This document shows, piece after piece, positions 36,030-45,150 of a stretch of 45,162 bases of DNA. Each line of letters begins with the position of its first letter. The stretch's first letter is position 1. The notes below the pieces were generated by a model. The model did no database searches. It was given only the letters and a program-made list of their open reading frames with translations, and had not been told where the DNA came from. Source of the stretch: Aeromonas allosaccharophila (GTDB taxonomy: Bacteria > Pseudomonadota > Gammaproteobacteria > Enterobacterales > Aeromonadaceae); assembly GCF_000819685.1 (NCBI RefSeq), contig NZ_CDBR01000054.1:1-45162 (forward strand), in the 5' to 3' direction. A program made the translations under genes and the position numbers.

Positions 36030-36806
36030 ATGGAATTGGAACTGGTTACCCTGTTTGCCCTGTTCGGTGTGGCGCTTGTCGCCGGCTTTATCGATGCCAT
36101 CGCCGGTGGCGGCGGCCTGCTGACGGTGCCAGCCCTGCTTGCCACCGGCATGCCGCCCGCGCTGGTGCTCGGCACCAACAAGCTGCAGAGCAGTTTCGGC
36201 TCCTTCTCCGCCACCTGGTTCTATGCCCGCAAGGGGTTGCTGGAGTGGGCCATGATCTGGCCTGCGGTGATCTGCACCTTTATTGGTGCGGCCATTGGCA
36301 CGCTGGCGGTACAGACCATAGACGCTGCCATTCTCGAGCGCCTGCTCCCTTTCCTGCTGATGGCCTTTGCCTGCTACTTCTACTTCTCGCCGCGGGTGAG
36401 CGATGCTGAGAGCTCCCGCCGTCTCACCCCCATGCTGTTTGCGCTGCTGGTGGGGGGCGGTGTCGGCTTCTATGACGGCTTCTTCGGGCCGGGCACTGGC
36501 TCGTTTTTTGCCATCGGTTTCGTGGCGTTGGCGGGCTTTGGCATGGCGCATGCCACCGCTCACACCAAGTTGCTCAACTTCACCTCCAACATCGCCTCCC
36601 TGCTGTTCTTTGCCCTCGGTGGCAAGGTGGTGTGGAGTGTCGGTTTTTGCATGGCGCTGGGGCAGTTTATCGGCGCCCGTTTCGGCTCCAAGATGGTGTT
36701 AAAGCAAGGGGTGAAGCTGATCAAGCCGCTGCTGGTGACCGTCTCGTTGCTGATGTCTGCCAAGCTGGTCTGGAGCCAGTATCCGGAGCTGTTTGCCTGG
36801 ATCTGA
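36030..36806 (+). CDS. TSUP-family permease (YfcA type)
   Basis: 258 residues, about eight membrane segments in two TSUP repeats, each with the family glycine motif (FIDAIAGGGGLLTVPAL; GFYDGFFGPGTGSFFAIGF) and GTNKLQSSFG / HTKLLNFTSN. TSUP proteins export or import sulfite-related or organic anions; the substrate here is not known. It sits 203 nt after tapT and has its own terminator. Confidence 0.88.
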   Translation: MELELVTLFALFGVALVAGFIDAIAGGGGLLTVPALLATGMPPALVLGTNKLQSSFGSFSATWFYARKGLLEWAMIWPAVICTFIGAAIGTLAVQTIDAAILERLLPFLLMAFACYFYFSPRVSDAESSRRLTPMLFALLVGGGVGFYDGFFGPGTGSFFAIGFVALAGFGMAHATAHTKLLNFTSNIASLLFFALGGKVVWSVGFCMALGQFIGARFGSKMVLKQGVKLIKPLLVTVSLLMSAKLVWSQYPELFAWI

Positions 36807-36832
36807 ACCGCGGGGAGTGGGCAACAAATTGG

Positions 36833-36864
36833 ATGTTTACGGGGCCCTTGGGCCCCGTAAACAT
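36833..36864. terminator. Strong hairpin between convergent TSUP and lysR genes
   Basis: Perfect 15-bp stem ATGTTTACGGGGCCC/GGGCCCCGTAAACAT with a TT loop, between two convergent genes. No clean U-tract on either strand, but place and strength suggest a two-way terminator. Confidence 0.7.
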
Positions 36865-36881
36865 CTGGTGGGTTTACACAG

Positions 36882-37748
36882 TTAGCGCGGCGTGTCGCTG
36901 CAGTGGCGAAAGTGTTGGTGCAGGGCGCTGACCAGCTGGGCAATCCGCTCGCGCTTGAGGCTGCTCTGTCGGTAGACCAGATGGAGGGGACGGCCCAGTC
37001 CGGGCAGTGGACGGGCCATCTCCCCCTGTTCTCCCACCAGCGCCAGCAGGCCAGCGGGCAGCAGCACCGGGCCAATGCCCGCCTTGGCGAGCTCGATGAG
37101 CGCCAGATAGGAGTCGAGCTCCATGGCGGGCTCCAGCCCTATCTCAGCCAGCGGTTCGCGTAGGTAGCGGTTGGAGGGGTTATCCAGATCCATTGCGAGG
37201 ATCTTGCGCTGGCTCCCTGTGCTGGCTGGCGGCAGGCTCTGCTGCGCCTCGCCCACCAGATAGAAGGGCTCTTCCATTAGCAGATCGGCGCCGAGGCCAT
37301 GGCCGGGCGGGAGGCGACCGGCGCAGATGCCGAGCAGGGCATCACCGCTGCGCACCCGCGCCAGAATCACCGGGGTGTGGTGGGTAGAGAGGGCAAGATG
37401 GGGATCGCGGCCCAGATAGTCGCGCATAAAGTGGGCGAGGTAGCCCGCCAGCAGGGTTTCGGAGCAGGCGATGGGGAGCGGGCTGTGATCAGCCAGATCC
37501 TGGCTATCTGCCAGCACCCCCTTCATTTCGGCCAGACTCGGTGCCACCCGCTCCAGCAACTCCTTTGCCTGCGGGGTGAGCCGGATCTGGCGCCCCTCCG
37601 GCTCGATCAGCTTCTTGCCAAGGCGCAGCTCCAGCTGGGCAATCCGCTTGCTTACCGCCGACTGGCTGATGTAAAGGCGACTGGCCACCTTGGCCATGGT
37701 CCCTTCGCTCGCCAGCAGGCTCAGCGTCTCCAGCCCTTCCAGTAACAT
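36882..37748 (-). CDS. LysR-family transcriptional regulator
   Basis: 288 residues: an N-terminal helix-turn-helix (AKVASRLYISQSAVSKRIAQLE, about 19-40) and a substrate-binding-like effector domain. ATG 37748 (MLLEGLETLS) has GAGG 7 nt upstream; an ATG 24 nt earlier lacks a site. It lies 60 nt after the EamA gene on the same strand and may be cotranscribed with it. Target and effector unknown. Confidence 0.88.
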   Translation of the reverse strand: MLLEGLETLSLLASEGTMAKVASRLYISQSAVSKRIAQLELRLGKKLIEPEGRQIRLTPQAKELLERVAPSLAEMKGVLADSQDLADHSPLPIACSETLLAGYLAHFMRDYLGRDPHLALSTHHTPVILARVRSGDALLGICAGRLPPGHGLGADLLMEEPFYLVGEAQQSLPPASTGSQRKILAMDLDNPSNRYLREPLAEIGLEPAMELDSYLALIELAKAGIGPVLLPAGLLALVGEQGEMARPLPGLGRPLHLVYRQSSLKRERIAQLVSALHQHFRHCSDTPR

Positions 37749-37808
37749 CTCGCCCCCTCGTGTCGCCATCATGCCTATCGAATGGCGCTACCTTAGGGGC
37801 TGACTGGC

Positions 37809-38726
37809 TCAGGAGCAAGTGTCGTTTGCCGCCTTGGCCGGTCGAATGCGCCACTCGCTTAAGGGCGGTGCGAAGATCACCAGATTGCCAATGAGGCTCA
37901 CCACCACCCCGGCCACCGAGACCGGCTGCCAGACAAAGCCTTCATAGAAGGTGGAGAGAGTGAGCGCCACCAACGGAAAGAGCACTGTGGCGTAGGAGGC
38001 CTTGCTGGCACCGATGCGCCCTACCAGCGTCAGGTAGGCGGTAAAGGCGATCACCGAGCCAAACAGGGCGAGATAGACCATGGCCGCCAGATAGTGGCCA
38101 TCGGTCGGCACCACCAGTTGCTGGCCGAGCAATGTGACCCAGCCCAGCAACAGCACCACGCCGTAAACCATGCCCCAGGGCACCAGTTGCAGTACGTGAT
38201 AGCCGTGGCGCTGGCCCCGGGCCGAGACCAGATTGCCTAGCGAAAAGCAGAGGGTGCCGCCGCAGGCGAGCAGCAGCCCCTTCCAGCCGTTTGCACCCAG
38301 TTGCGCATCCGCCAGCACCGGCCAGAACAGCAGCAGGGTGCCCAGGAGCCCCAGCAGGGAGCCTTGCAGCCAGCGCAGGGTGGGGCGCTTGCGCTCGAAC
38401 AGCCAGAGGTTGAGGCCGTTGAAGATGCTGGCACTGGCGAAGATCACCGCCGACATGCCGCTCGGGATATAGCGGGTGGCGTGGTAGAAGCAGAGAAAGT
38501 TAGTGGAAAAGAGCAGGGCGCCAAGCAGCGCGGCGTAACGCTGGCCGTGCCACGGCAGGCGTGGAAAGCGGCCGCTGGCGGTGAGCAGGGCAAACAGTGC
38601 CACTGCCGCCAGCAGGAAGCGGTAGAGCACCGACACCTCGATGGGGATGGGGCCAAGTTGCCAGGCGATAGCAATCCAGGTGCTGCCCCAGATAAGCACG
38701 GTGGCAAGATAGAGCATCAGGTTCAT
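37809..38726 (-). CDS. EamA/DMT-family transporter
   Basis: 305 residues, ten predicted membrane segments in two EamA repeats (YLATVLIWGSTWIAIAWQLG at the N-terminus; SLGNLVSARGQRHGYHVLQ starting the second half). Members usually export amino acids or other metabolites. ATG 38726 has GGA 6 nt upstream. It is divergent from the AraC gene at 38902, which is therefore a candidate regulator. Confidence 0.88.
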   Translation of the reverse strand: MNLMLYLATVLIWGSTWIAIAWQLGPIPIEVSVLYRFLLAAVALFALLTASGRFPRLPWHGQRYAALLGALLFSTNFLCFYHATRYIPSGMSAVIFASASIFNGLNLWLFERKRPTLRWLQGSLLGLLGTLLLFWPVLADAQLGANGWKGLLLACGGTLCFSLGNLVSARGQRHGYHVLQLVPWGMVYGVVLLLGWVTLLGQQLVVPTDGHYLAAMVYLALFGSVIAFTAYLTLVGRIGASKASYATVLFPLVALTLSTFYEGFVWQPVSVAGVVVSLIGNLVIFAPPLSEWRIRPAKAANDTCS

Positions 38727-38901
38727 CACAGTTCCGGTGAGTCAGGGAGAGAGATGACCCACTATGGGGGGAGTCCTGATGGCTGGATTGCACCATCTTG
38801 CGGTTTTTCATCGTCCTGCGCTGTCATCTGCGGGCACGGTCGGTAAGATGGATGGCAGGCGGGAGAGCCGCGCAAATAACCGGAACAGGTGGCAGGGGCG
38901 A

Positions 38902-39780
38902 ATGAAAACAGCAGGGGTATTTGATGCACTGGTCAGCACCGGCGCCCGGCTGGAGGACGCCTGCTGGCTCGAACCCGGGCTCGGGGTGGCCAGCTGGCGT
39001 AACTGCTATGACCAGACCCGCTATCACAAGCCGGGCCACCACACCCTGAGCGTTTATCTGCAGGGGGGCGAGCAGACCGAGCGACTCGATGGGCCGGGTG
39101 GCCACGGCGGCACCGGCAAGGTGTGCATCATGCCGGATCACCACAGATCCGAGTGGCTGGTGCGCGAAGAGTTTCGCTTCTTTCATCTCTACTTCACCCC
39201 GGCTCACCTCACCCGTATCGCCGAGGAGGTGTGTGACAAGGAGGGGCGTCACCTGCAACTGGTGGACAAGACCTTTATCGACGATCCGCAGGCGGCCGGG
39301 TTGGTACAGCGTCAGCTGATGCAGCTGGAGTGGCAGCACGGGGTCGATCGGCTGGCGCTCTCCCACGGTGCCTGGATGTTGATCCTCCACGCCTATCGTC
39401 ACCACACCGAGGAAGCTCCCGGTTTGCCGCCTCTACGCGGCGGGCTGGCGCCCGTGGTGATCAAGCGGGTGCAGGAGTATCTGCAGGCCCATCTGGCCGA
39501 CTCGGTCACGCTGGCAGAGCTGGCGCAGCAGGCGGGGCTGAGCGAGTACCACTTCGCCCGCATGTTCGGCCAGAGTCTCGGCTGCCCGCCTCACCGCTAT
39601 CTGCTGGGACTGCGGCTCAAGCGGGCCAAGCAGCTGCTGGCAGGCCCGGAGCCACTGGCCAGCATCGCCAGTCAGTGCGGTTTCTCTTCCCAGGCCCATT
39701 TTGGTAACCGTTTTCGCGAGGCGTTTGGTTTGACGCCGGGACAGTGGCGGGTGCAATTGTCATCTTCCTGTCACAGATAA
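38902..39780 (+). CDS. AraC-family transcriptional regulator
   Basis: 292 residues. An N-terminal cupin-like sensor (HTLSVYLQGGEQTERLDG; EEFRFFHLYFTPAHL) is followed by the two helix-turn-helix units of AraC (VTLAELAQQAGLSEYHFARMF; ASIASQCGFSSQAHFGNRFRE) and the closing GLTPGQWR. ATG 38902 (MKTAGVF) is chosen by domain start and AGGGG just upstream; the frame is open 46 codons earlier. It probably acts on the divergent EamA exporter (inference). Confidence 0.88.
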   Translation: MKTAGVFDALVSTGARLEDACWLEPGLGVASWRNCYDQTRYHKPGHHTLSVYLQGGEQTERLDGPGGHGGTGKVCIMPDHHRSEWLVREEFRFFHLYFTPAHLTRIAEEVCDKEGRHLQLVDKTFIDDPQAAGLVQRQLMQLEWQHGVDRLALSHGAWMLILHAYRHHTEEAPGLPPLRGGLAPVVIKRVQEYLQAHLADSVTLAELAQQAGLSEYHFARMFGQSLGCPPHRYLLGLRLKRAKQLLAGPEPLASIASQCGFSSQAHFGNRFREAFGLTPGQWRVQLSSSCHR

Positions 39781-39842
39781 CCCTGAGACTTTGGGCAAAA
39801 GAGGTGTACTCTCTACCACTTATCCATTGAAAGGAATGCCCA

Positions 39843-39965
39843 TTGAATTATCGCAAACGTCAAACTCGTACCCGTCACCTCTGGTTTAGCCACTGGAATG
39901 CTCCGCAAGATCGCACCGCTGTTGTTACCCCTCCCGAACCTGCAGTGCCTCACAGTTCACGTTGA
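39843..39965 (+). CDS. Candidate 40-residue basic small protein (TTG start)
   Basis: TTG 39843 has AAGGA 7 nt upstream and opens a 40-codon frame beginning with a strongly basic, aromatic stretch (NYRKRQTRTRHLWFSHWN) and ending in a Pro-rich tail (VVTPPEPAVPHSSR). Not recognised. An overlapping ATG at 39836 would give only 17 codons. The region before it (39790-39820) could hold a promoter. It sits between araC and ybjD, both on the same strand. Confidence 0.45.
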   Translation: MNYRKRQTRTRHLWFSHWNAPQDRTAVVTPPEPAVPHSSR

Positions 39966-40042
39966 AATCCCCCCGCCTGCGATAGGATTTTTCCGGTAAT
40001 TTTGCCACTATTGCCCCATCACAATGATGTGGACATGGCCGG

Positions 40043-41680
40043 ATGTTTCTGGAACGTATTGAAGTCAAAGGTTTTCGCGGCATAAATCGCCTGTCGCTCG
40101 GGCTGGATCACACCACAGTGCTGATCGGCGAGAACACCTGGGGTAAATCGAGCCTGCTGCGCGCCCTCTGGTGCCTGCTGGGGCAAAATGCCGAGCCCTA
40201 TCAGTTCACCGCCGAGGATTTTCACCAACCGGAAGATCCTGAACTGGCGCCGGCGCGCCACCTGCAACTGGTGCTCACCTTCAGTGAGCACAGACCCCAG
40301 ATGTGCCAGCACTCCCGTCGCTTGGCTCGTCTCAGCCCCTCCTGGGTGCTGCACAAGGACAAATTCCACCGCATTCACTATCGCGCCAGTGCCGAGCTGC
40401 AGGCGGATGGTTCTGTGCTCACCATGCACGACTTTCTCGACGGGGTGGGCAAGAGCCTGCCCATTGCCAATGCTCATGAGCTGGTCTCCATGCTGATCAC
40501 CATGAACCCGGTGTTCCGGCTGCGCGATGCCCGCAGTGCCCGCAACGGGGTGGAGACCCTGCAGTGGGGAGATCTCTCCGAACATCGCCTGAGCGAGCTG
40601 GCGGACAAGCTGATCGACGAACCCCAGCGCATCGGCGAGCCGGAGCTCAAAGAGGCGTTGCAGGCGGTGCGCCAGCTGATGGATCACTACTTCAACGCAT
40701 TGGCCCCCATCAAGAACAAGCCGCGCAGTCAGCGCGACATCATCAATCGCCCCATGACCCTGCGCAATCCGGGCAACCTGCATACCCTGCTGCGCCGCGC
40801 CGACAACCGTGCGCTGCAACTGGCGATGGCGGGGATGGCGGCCACCCTGTTGCAGGCGCGGGGTAACCGCGAGCTTGAGGAGGGGGCTCGCCCCATCATG
40901 ATCCTGGAGGACCCGGAGAGCCGGCTGCACCCGACCATGCTGGCGCTGGCGTGGGGGCTGCTCGAACAACTGCCGGGCCAGAAGCTGCTCACCACCAACT
41001 CGGGAGATCTGCTCTCTTCCCTGCCGCTCAATCAGGTGCGGCGGCTGGTGCGCCGTCAGCAGGATATCCTCTGTCACCAGTTGGGCGGCGAGCGTTACAG
41101 CAGTGACGATCTGCGCAAGATCGCCTTCCACGTGCGGATCAACCGTCCCATGTCGCTGTTTGCCCGCTGCTGGCTGCTGGTGGAGGGGGAGACCGAGATC
41201 TGGCTGCTCTCCGAGCTGGCCCAGATCTGCGGTTACAGTCTGCGGGCCGAAGGGGTACGGATCATCGAGTTTGCCCAGTGCGGCCAGTCGCCACTCATCA
41301 AGGTGGCGCGCGATTTTGGCATCGAGTGGCACCTGCTGACCGATGGCGACGAGGCGGGGCTCAAGTATGCCGCCTCGGCCCGTGGCCAGCTCAAGGGCGA
41401 GCGGGAGCGGGACCGACTGACTCAGCTGCCTGCCGCCGACATCGAGCACTACCTCTATCACAATGGTTTTGAAGCGGTGTTTCGCCGCGAGGCCGGGGTG
41501 GGTGGGCGCGCCATGTGGAGTGCCAGCCACATCATCAACAAGGCTATTCATCACCGCAGCAAGCCGGGGATGGCGCTGGCGGTAGTGGAAGAGGCGGAGC
41601 GGCTCGGCGCCGAGCATATTCCGCCGGTGATCCGCCAGATGTTTGCCCGGGTGGTGGCGCTGGCCCGCGGTCAGGGCTGA
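40043..41680 (+). CDS. ybjD: OLD-family ATP-dependent endonuclease, YbjD-like
   Basis: 545 residues. N-terminal ABC-type ATPase with Walker A GENTWGKSS (29-37) and Walker B IMILEDPESRLHP near 290, then a C-terminal TOPRIM domain (LLVEGETEIWLL; LLTDGDEAG). OLD-family proteins couple ATPase and nuclease activity; class 1 members work alone or in defence. YbjD is a widespread chromosomal form of unknown purpose. No GajB-like helicase is adjacent, so this is not a Gabija pair. Confidence 0.88.
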   Translation: MFLERIEVKGFRGINRLSLGLDHTTVLIGENTWGKSSLLRALWCLLGQNAEPYQFTAEDFHQPEDPELAPARHLQLVLTFSEHRPQMCQHSRRLARLSPSWVLHKDKFHRIHYRASAELQADGSVLTMHDFLDGVGKSLPIANAHELVSMLITMNPVFRLRDARSARNGVETLQWGDLSEHRLSELADKLIDEPQRIGEPELKEALQAVRQLMDHYFNALAPIKNKPRSQRDIINRPMTLRNPGNLHTLLRRADNRALQLAMAGMAATLLQARGNRELEEGARPIMILEDPESRLHPTMLALAWGLLEQLPGQKLLTTNSGDLLSSLPLNQVRRLVRRQQDILCHQLGGERYSSDDLRKIAFHVRINRPMSLFARCWLLVEGETEIWLLSELAQICGYSLRAEGVRIIEFAQCGQSPLIKVARDFGIEWHLLTDGDEAGLKYAASARGQLKGERERDRLTQLPAADIEHYLYHNGFEAVFRREAGVGGRAMWSASHIINKAIHHRSKPGMALAVVEEAERLGAEHIPPVIRQMFARVVALARGQG

Positions 41681-41793
41681 AGCCGGCGCCGCATCCCGGC
41701 ACTATGGGCATGGCTGCCAGCAGGGCGCCCTTCAAGGTGGGCCCTGCTGGCGGAAATTGCCCCGGATTGTTTGCCCTTGATCGTTTGTCGCGA

Positions 41794-41822
41794 TTGGGGA
41801 TAGCCGCCGGTTTGGGTATACT
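41794..41822 (+). promoter_or_regulatory. Sigma-70-like promoter for the membrane protein gene
   Basis: TTGGGG, 17-nt spacer, TATACT. It lies 56 nt before GTG 41878, so the gene is probably independent of ybjD. Confidence 0.5.
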
Positions 41823-41877
41823 CGCCCCTCTCTGGCGCCCCGGTGGCGCACCTCGAATCTTTACTGCTGGAGGCGTC

Positions 41878-42597
41878 GTGTTCGTCCAACTCCCTTTTTG
41901 GCTCTTTCCCCTCACCGGATTGATGGCGCTTGGCGCCCTGATCGCCCTCGGTATCGTGCTGTGGCGCGGTGATATCTGCCCCGGCCAGCGCTCGCGCATC
42001 AGTCAGCAGCTCTTCTCCATCTGGGTTATTACCGCGCTCTCCTTGATGCTGGCGGTGGAAGCCAAGGCGGCTAGCTGGCAGATCTGGAGTGGTGGTGTAG
42101 CACTGGTGCTCGGGGTCGGCTTGTCGCTGGCCCAGTCACGGCTGGAGGGCAAGCGTTCCGTCCCCTCAACGCTGCTCTGGCTACCGGCGTTGCCGCTCGC
42201 TGTCTATGGCTTCGGGCTGCTGCAACTGCAGGGCTGGGTGAGCGGTCTGCTGCAGATGGCGATGCTGGGGGCGGCCTTTGCCCACCTGATGCTGCTGCGG
42301 GCCCGTCATCGCCTCAAGGCATTCAACACCTTGTTGCCGCTAGCCGGTCTGGTGGGGGCGATGGCCAGTCTTATCTGGCTGGCGGTGCTGGTGGGCTGGC
42401 AAGGGGACGAGGCCAATCTCGATGCGCTGATCCCGGCGGTGGTTACCCAGGCTGCCCTGCTGGTGGCCTCCCTGCTGCTCTGGTTCAGCCCGCTCTACTT
42501 GCAGCGTGATACCGCGCCTGTGGTGGTCTCCACCTCCCTGTGTGGCCTGCTGATCGCCCAGATTGCCGCCACCAGCGTGTTGCACCAGCTGGTCTGA
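41878..42597 (+). CDS. Unrecognised multi-pass membrane protein
   Basis: 239 residues, mostly hydrophobic, about seven membrane segments (for example PFWLFPLTGLMALGALIALG at the N-terminus and a C-terminal LCGLLIAQIAATS). I do not recognise the family. The start is set at GTG 41878, GGAGG 4 nt upstream, just downstream of a promoter; the frame is open for 121 codons before it but overlaps ybjD out of frame. Own terminator at 42616. Confidence 0.75.
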   Translation: MFVQLPFWLFPLTGLMALGALIALGIVLWRGDICPGQRSRISQQLFSIWVITALSLMLAVEAKAASWQIWSGGVALVLGVGLSLAQSRLEGKRSVPSTLLWLPALPLAVYGFGLLQLQGWVSGLLQMAMLGAAFAHLMLLRARHRLKAFNTLLPLAGLVGAMASLIWLAVLVGWQGDEANLDALIPAVVTQAALLVASLLLWFSPLYLQRDTAPVVVSTSLCGLLIAQIAATSVLHQLV

Positions 42598-42615
42598 TAC
42601 CTGCGCCGAAAAGAG

Positions 42616-42644
42616 AAAGCCCCGAGCCAACGCTCGGGGCTTTT
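42616..42644. terminator. Two-way Rho-independent terminator
   Basis: Stem AAAGCCCCGAGC/GCTCGGGGCTTT with CAAC loop and TTTT after it, between the convergent membrane protein gene and glgX. Confidence 0.9.
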
Positions 42645-42719
42645 GCTTATCTGGCTTGCAGGTATTGCAGCCATCACTTAACAGCAATCCATTAGCAGCA
42701 ATCAAGCCGCAGTTATCTA

Positions 42720-44783
42720 TCAATAGAAGTCGTCGGCCCCACAGATAAAGAGGCAACTGCTGCGCGGCTGGGCGAGATACTCACGGGTCAACCCCTCCAG
42801 CGGCATGCCGAAGGTGCAGATATCTTGCGGCGAGGGGAGGGCAGTATCGAGGATCCGTCGCCAGTAGCCGCCAACCCCCTTGGGCGGGCTCGGCAGATTG
42901 AAGGTGAGCGGCTCCCAGTAGGCGTTGAATAGCACATAGAGTGCCAGCTTGGTTTCGCTCGACAGCGCCGACATGGCGATGGCGTGGGAGTGGGGGCTGA
43001 AATCCGGTTGCCCGGCGTTGACCCCGTGCCAGCAGATCTCGCTGTGGCGCAGGATCTCGGTGAGCGACAGCGGCATGCTCTCCTGCTCCGGGCGCTGGAA
43101 CAGGTGTTTGCGGTACTGGATCAGCTCCTTCATGAAGCGGAACATCTCCTGACCGCGGGCGTTGGGTAGCCAGTTCATCCAGCAGGTAGCGTTATCCTGA
43201 CAGTAACCGTTGTTGTTGCCCCGCTGGGTGCGCAGCAGCTCGTCTCCCATCAGCAGCATGGGGGATCCCACCGAGAGCAGGGTCGCCACCATCATGTTCT
43301 TGGCCTGCCGCATCCGCAGGGTGTTGATCTGGGGATCCTCCGTCATCCCTTCATGGCCGTGGTTCCAGCTGAAGTTGTGATCGCAACCGTCGCGGTTCTC
43401 CTCCCCGTTGGCCTCGTTGTGCTTGCCGTTGTAACTGGCCCAGTCCCACAGGGTAAAGCCGTCGTGGCAGGTGACGAAGTTGATGCTCTTCTCGGGATCG
43501 GCGTGGTGATAGTGGTAAATATCCGGGCTGCCGCATAGCCGCTCGACAAAGGTGGTGACGCTGTTGTCATCGCCGCGCAGGAAGCGGCGCACATCATCCC
43601 GGAACTGGCCGTTCCACTCACGCCAGCGGGCGCCGGCAAGCGACCCCACCTGATAGAGTCCCCCCGCATCCCAGGCTTCAGCAATCAGCTTGATGTCGGC
43701 GATGTTGGGATCGGTATCTATGGTGCGCAGGGTGGGCGCATTGGCCTGCGGCTGGCCCGATTCGTCTCGCGACAGGATGGCGGCCAGATCGAACCGGAAG
43801 CCATCGACGTGCATCTCCTGACGCCAGAAGTGGAGGCTGTCCATGATCATCCGCAGTACCACCGGATGGGCGCCGTTGAAAGTGTTGCCGCAGCCCGAAT
43901 AGTTGGTGTCTTTCTGGTTGTTGTCGAGGATGTAGTAGGCCTCGTTATCGATGCCGCGGAACGAGAAGACAGGACCATCATCACCCCCCTCGGCGGTGTG
44001 GTTGTAGACCACATCCAGGATCACCTCGATATTGGCGCGGTGCAGCGCCTTGACCATGTCGCGAAACTCGGTGAGAGGATCATCGCCGCAGGCGTATTGC
44101 GCGTGCGGGGCGAAAAAGGACATGGGGCTGTAACCCCAGTAGTTGGAGAGCCCCTTTGGCGCATCCTGGGGATCGAACTGGAACACCGGCAGCAGCTCGA
44201 CGGCGGTGACGCCGAGAGATTGCAGATAGGGGATCTTCTCGATAAGTCCGAGATAGGTGCCGCGCAGCGCCGGATCAACCCCGGAGCTGGGGGATTTGGT
44301 AAACCCCCCCAGATGCAGCTCGTAGATCACCGAGCGGGAGAGAGAGTGGGCGGGCAGCTTGTCCCCTTCCCAGTTGTAGTGACGGGTATCGACCACCCGA
44401 TTCTTGGCGCAGCAGGCCAGATTGCTGCCGGGCCGGGCCGCCGCCCAGCGGTCGTAGTTGGCGCCCAGCTCGATGCTGCGACCATAGGGATCGAGCAGCA
44501 CCTTGTCGGCATCGAAGCGGGTGCCGCAGTAAGGGCGCCACGGGCCCTGAATGCGATAGGCATAGCGTTGACCGACAGGTAGCCCCTCAATATGGATATG
44601 CCAGTAGTAGGCGGTGCGGTTGAAACGGGGCGAGAGCGGGATCACCTCTGGCGTGCTGTCCTCGGCGCTGGCGAAGAGCAGCAGTTCCACCCGGCTGGCC
44701 AAGCGGGCCCAGATCGCGAAGTTGACGCCGTGGCTGTCGGGTGTGGCCCCCAACTGACGGCAGTGACCGGCGGAGATGCGCAT
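42720..44783 (-). CDS. glgX: Glycogen debranching enzyme (isoamylase type, GH13)
   Basis: 687 residues. An N-terminal CBM48-like domain (VNFAIWARLASRVELLLF; RYAYRIQGPW) is followed by a GH13 barrel with its four conserved regions: DVVYNHT, DGFRFDLA (nucleophile Asp), LIAEAWD (acid Glu) and FVTCHDG. GlgX removes short alpha-1,6 branches from phosphorylase-trimmed glycogen. Slightly longer than E. coli GlgX (657). No other glg gene is in the window, so it is separate from a glgBCAP cluster. Confidence 0.92.
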   Translation of the reverse strand: MRISAGHCRQLGATPDSHGVNFAIWARLASRVELLLFASAEDSTPEVIPLSPRFNRTAYYWHIHIEGLPVGQRYAYRIQGPWRPYCGTRFDADKVLLDPYGRSIELGANYDRWAAARPGSNLACCAKNRVVDTRHYNWEGDKLPAHSLSRSVIYELHLGGFTKSPSSGVDPALRGTYLGLIEKIPYLQSLGVTAVELLPVFQFDPQDAPKGLSNYWGYSPMSFFAPHAQYACGDDPLTEFRDMVKALHRANIEVILDVVYNHTAEGGDDGPVFSFRGIDNEAYYILDNNQKDTNYSGCGNTFNGAHPVVLRMIMDSLHFWRQEMHVDGFRFDLAAILSRDESGQPQANAPTLRTIDTDPNIADIKLIAEAWDAGGLYQVGSLAGARWREWNGQFRDDVRRFLRGDDNSVTTFVERLCGSPDIYHYHHADPEKSINFVTCHDGFTLWDWASYNGKHNEANGEENRDGCDHNFSWNHGHEGMTEDPQINTLRMRQAKNMMVATLLSVGSPMLLMGDELLRTQRGNNNGYCQDNATCWMNWLPNARGQEMFRFMKELIQYRKHLFQRPEQESMPLSLTEILRHSEICWHGVNAGQPDFSPHSHAIAMSALSSETKLALYVLFNAYWEPLTFNLPSPPKGVGGYWRRILDTALPSPQDICTFGMPLEGLTREYLAQPRSSCLFICGADDFY

Positions 44784-44938
44784 ATTTTACCTACCCAAAA
44801 TGAGGAGAGTTCAGCTTATTGAGTGTAGTGCCGGATGCCCTGCAAGGACTCGATTGCCTGAAAAAACAGCATGATGCTGCTAATGACCGCACTCTTTGTC
44901 CGATTAATCTACGAATAAACTTTTTTTGAGATATTTAC

Positions 44939-44966
44939 TTGCAATCTGTGCGCTGGCGCCTATTAT
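44939..44966 (+). promoter_or_regulatory. Promoter of the initiator tRNA cluster
   Basis: TTGCAA, 16-nt spacer, TATTAT, ending 13 nt before the mature tRNA, with an AT-rich stretch upstream (44925-44938) and a GGCGACC discriminator, typical of growth-rate-controlled stable RNA promoters. Confidence 0.75.
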
Positions 44967-44979
44967 TGGCGACCTCAGA

Positions 44980-45056
<77 letters not shown>

Positions 45057-45150
45057 TCTGAGAACCTGACCTGTCAAACCGCTGTAATAGGTTGGCAGAA
45101 AAGGAAAAATCGAACTGGCTACTGCTCGGCCACTTCGAGAAAAATTCGGA

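Noticed and set aside
40019..41617. 532-codon open frame on the minus strand
   Set aside because: Antisense of ybjD, whose Walker and TOPRIM motifs prove the plus strand.
40043..41680. Gabija-like defence pair
   Set aside because: The OLD nuclease resembles chromosomal YbjD and no UvrD-like helicase is next to it.
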